From an uncultured Flavobacteriaceae bacterium (GTDB lineage: Bacteria > Bacteroidota > Bacteroidia > Flavobacteriales > Flavobacteriaceae), in assembly GCA_947500445.1 (NCBI GenBank), contig CANMSB010000001.1, forward strand, positions 248,001-312,000: a DNA stretch of 64,000 nucleotides, read 5' to 3'. The notes under the pieces are model-generated. The model saw nothing but the letters and a program-made list of their open reading frames with translations, searched no databases and was not told the DNA's origin. Below are positions 62,801 through 64,000 of this stretch, piece after piece; positions within the stretch are counted from its first letter, which is position 1, and the number at the start of each line of letters is the position of its first letter. A program made the translations under genes and the position numbers.

Positions 62801-63713
62801 TGGAAATTTGTGTTAGTTTTTCTTCCAGCATTGCTATCATCGATTTCTTTTGATATTTATAATCGATCCAATGCACATCCGACCGTTTTCGGTACCAGGT
62901 GAGCTGTCTTTTCGCAAAACGGCGGGTGTTTTTTTTAATTTCGGCAACTGCGGTCTCCAGGTCGATATTACCATCGAAATACTGGAATAGCTCTCGATAG
63001 CCAACGGTCTGAAGGGCATTTAGCTTCCGGTGGGGGTAAAGTCGTTCGGCCTCCTCCAAAAGTCCTTCTTGCATCATAAGGTCCACTCTTTTATTGATCC
63101 GTGCGTAAATGTCCGCTCGCGCCGCGGAAATCCCAAGGGTGACCGTCTTAAAGAAGCGTTCTTTTTTGGGGCGTTTCAAAAAGGAGGAGTAGGGGCGCCC
63201 ACTACCGATACATACCTCCAATGCGCGGATCAGCCGATGTGGATTTTCGGTATCCACATTTTTATAATAGGTAGGATCCAATTGTTTAAGCTGTTGTTGC
63301 AGATGTACGATTCCCTTCTGTTGAAAATCCAGATTGAGTTGTTGTCGAATGTCGGTGGCTATTTTTGGAAAATAATCGAGTCCCTTCACCACGGCATCCA
63401 CATATAGGCCACTGCCACCCACTAGGACGACCACCTCATGAGCATTAAAAAGGGAGTTCAACAACGTTAATGCGTCGGTTTCATATTCGCCTACCGAGTA
63501 CTCTTCAAAAATAGCTTTGTGCTGTATAAAATGATGGGGCGCCGCATTCAGTTCCAAAGGGCTCGGTACTGCCGTGCCGATGCGCATTTCTTTGTAAAAT
63601 TGACGGGAATCCGCGGATACGATTTCCGTTTTAAAATGTTGTGCCAAGGTTATTGCCAAGGTGGTCTTGCCGATAGCGGTGGGGCCTACTACTGCCAATA
63701 GGATTTTAGCCAT
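62790..63713 (-). CDS. miaA: tRNA dimethylallyltransferase MiaA
   Basis: A 307-residue enzyme that adds the dimethylallyl group to A37 of tRNAs reading UNN codons. The P-loop is LAVVGPTAIGKT, followed by ISADSRQFYKEM (VSADSRQF in this protein), LVGGSGLYVDAV, ENPHRLIRALEV and the C-terminal RRFAKRQLTWYRKR. The start MAKILLAV at 63713 overlaps the upstream channel stop by one base (TAATG). An in-frame ATG six codons earlier is less likely. Confidence 0.96.
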   Translation of the reverse strand: MAKILLAVVGPTAIGKTTLAITLAQHFKTEIVSADSRQFYKEMRIGTAVPSPLELNAAPHHFIQHKAIFEEYSVGEYETDALTLLNSLFNAHEVVVLVGGSGLYVDAVVKGLDYFPKIATDIRQQLNLDFQQKGIVHLQQQLKQLDPTYYKNVDTENPHRLIRALEVCIGSGRPYSSFLKRPKKERFFKTVTLGISAARADIYARINKRVDLMMQEGLLEEAERLYPHRKLNALQTVGYRELFQYFDGNIDLETAVAEIKKNTRRFAKRQLTWYRKRSDVHWIDYKYQKKSMIAMLEEKLTQISNEG

Positions 63714-64000
63714 TACAATTTGCTTCCACAATTAAAACAATGGGTAGCGTCGTCGCGGTGATCTTCCACCGCGCAACTGGGGCAACTTTGAGTATTTAAA
63801 TGGATTTTGCCTTTTTCCGACAATCCCTGTTTGGTAAATTCCGAAGTGACGATGCCCGTCGGTACGGCGATGATGCCATACCCTAAGATCATGACCATTG
63901 TGGCGATAAATTGGCCTAGGGACGTTTGCGGTGCTATATCGCCATAACCAACGGTGGTCAGGGTAACAATGGCCCAATAAATGCTCCTGGGGATACTGGT
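63713..64000 (-). CDS. Ion (potassium) channel protein with C-terminal zinc ribbon, 3' part
   Basis: Reading from the window edge, 95 codons are visible. The first residues are the pore helix and selectivity filter SIYWAIVTLTTVGYGD, the potassium-channel hallmark TVGYGD, followed by the inner helix TMVMILGYGIIAVPTGIVTSEF. The tail ends with two CxxC pairs (CPSC and CFNC), a small zinc-ribbon-like end. The N-terminal membrane segments, possibly a voltage sensor, are outside the window. Short starts within the visible part (for example at 63898) are not real starts. It leads into miaA with a 1-bp overlap. Confidence 0.9.
   Translation of the reverse strand, partial: TSIPRSIYWAIVTLTTVGYGDIAPQTSLGQFIATMVMILGYGIIAVPTGIVTSEFTKQGLSEKGKIHLNTQSCPSCAVEDHRDDATHCFNCGSKL

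Overview
The window is chromosomal DNA of a member of the Bacteroidota, most likely a marine Flavobacteriaceae species. The evidence is: many genes preceded by the Bacteroidota -7 box TAnnTTTG, few recognisable Shine-Dalgarno sequences, an Oar-like and a DUF4249-partnered TonB-dependent receptor, a PorD-type (DUF4835) protein, a flavobacterial RNA polymerase omega subunit, and many families largely confined to this phylum (DUF6495, DUF4294, DUF6095, DUF6913). Gene density is high and almost everything is core metabolism or housekeeping. I see no prophage, insertion sequence, CRISPR array, rRNA or tRNA.

Layout, left to right. 1-6.6 kb: end of an isoprenylcysteine-methyltransferase-like gene; satD-DUF3307 behind an array of four inverted repeats; a phosphatase-phosphoglycerate dehydrogenase fusion for serine synthesis; rlmH (minus); nadC-yihY-DUF2147-priA. 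9-15 kb: a LytTR response regulator divergent from the rpsF-rpsR-rplI ribosomal operon, then a large Oar-like outer membrane protein. 14.8-24.4 kb: DUF6495, hisS, a NUDIX hydrolase, an M42 peptidase, DUF4294, DUF6095, glycerate kinase, and a TonB receptor/DUF4249 pair. 24.5-32.3 kb, nearly all minus strand: monomeric isocitrate dehydrogenase, rplS, trmD, a coiled-coil membrane protein, a long GAPDH and a DegP protease. 32.4-35.5 kb: dapF, an acetyltransferase, mltG and a lysozyme-like exported protein. 35.7-42.1 kb: dnaA, an LMW phosphatase and an RsmI paralogue, then ribD-HAD-EamA-YigZ. 42.2-49.5 kb: prmC, ligA and an M23 peptidase, followed on the minus strand by two exported proteins that together correspond to one UshA-type 5'-nucleotidase. 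48.8-62.1 kb, plus strand: DUF6913, dapA, bamD-omega-coaBC-porD-recN, fabI, a glycosyltransferase, ybbR-coaE and a histidine kinase/response regulator pair. The right end (minus) holds a K+ channel fragment, miaA and gntK.

The unexplained signals lie between genes. (1) The direct repeat GTTAA-N6-GTTAA (11-bp period, as for OmpR/PhoB-type regulators) stands exactly 28 bp before the -7 box of the histidine-kinase operon and also 28 bp before a near-consensus -7 box of degP. This suggests an autoregulated, Cpx-like envelope stress circuit. A third copy lies between the LytTR gene and rpsF. (2) A ~90-nt stretch before the DUF6913 gene folds into nested stems behind its own TAnnTTTG box and can also encode a 33-residue cysteine-rich peptide. 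(3) Four 22-bp inverted repeats at 28-29 bp spacing run up to the satD start codon. (4) rlmH and the DUF6495 gene share an almost identical promoter-to-start cassette that implies leaderless transcripts, and related ATACCATTT/AAATGGTAT repeats are scattered between other genes. (5) A ~185-bp element with 20-bp terminal inverted repeats follows fabI.
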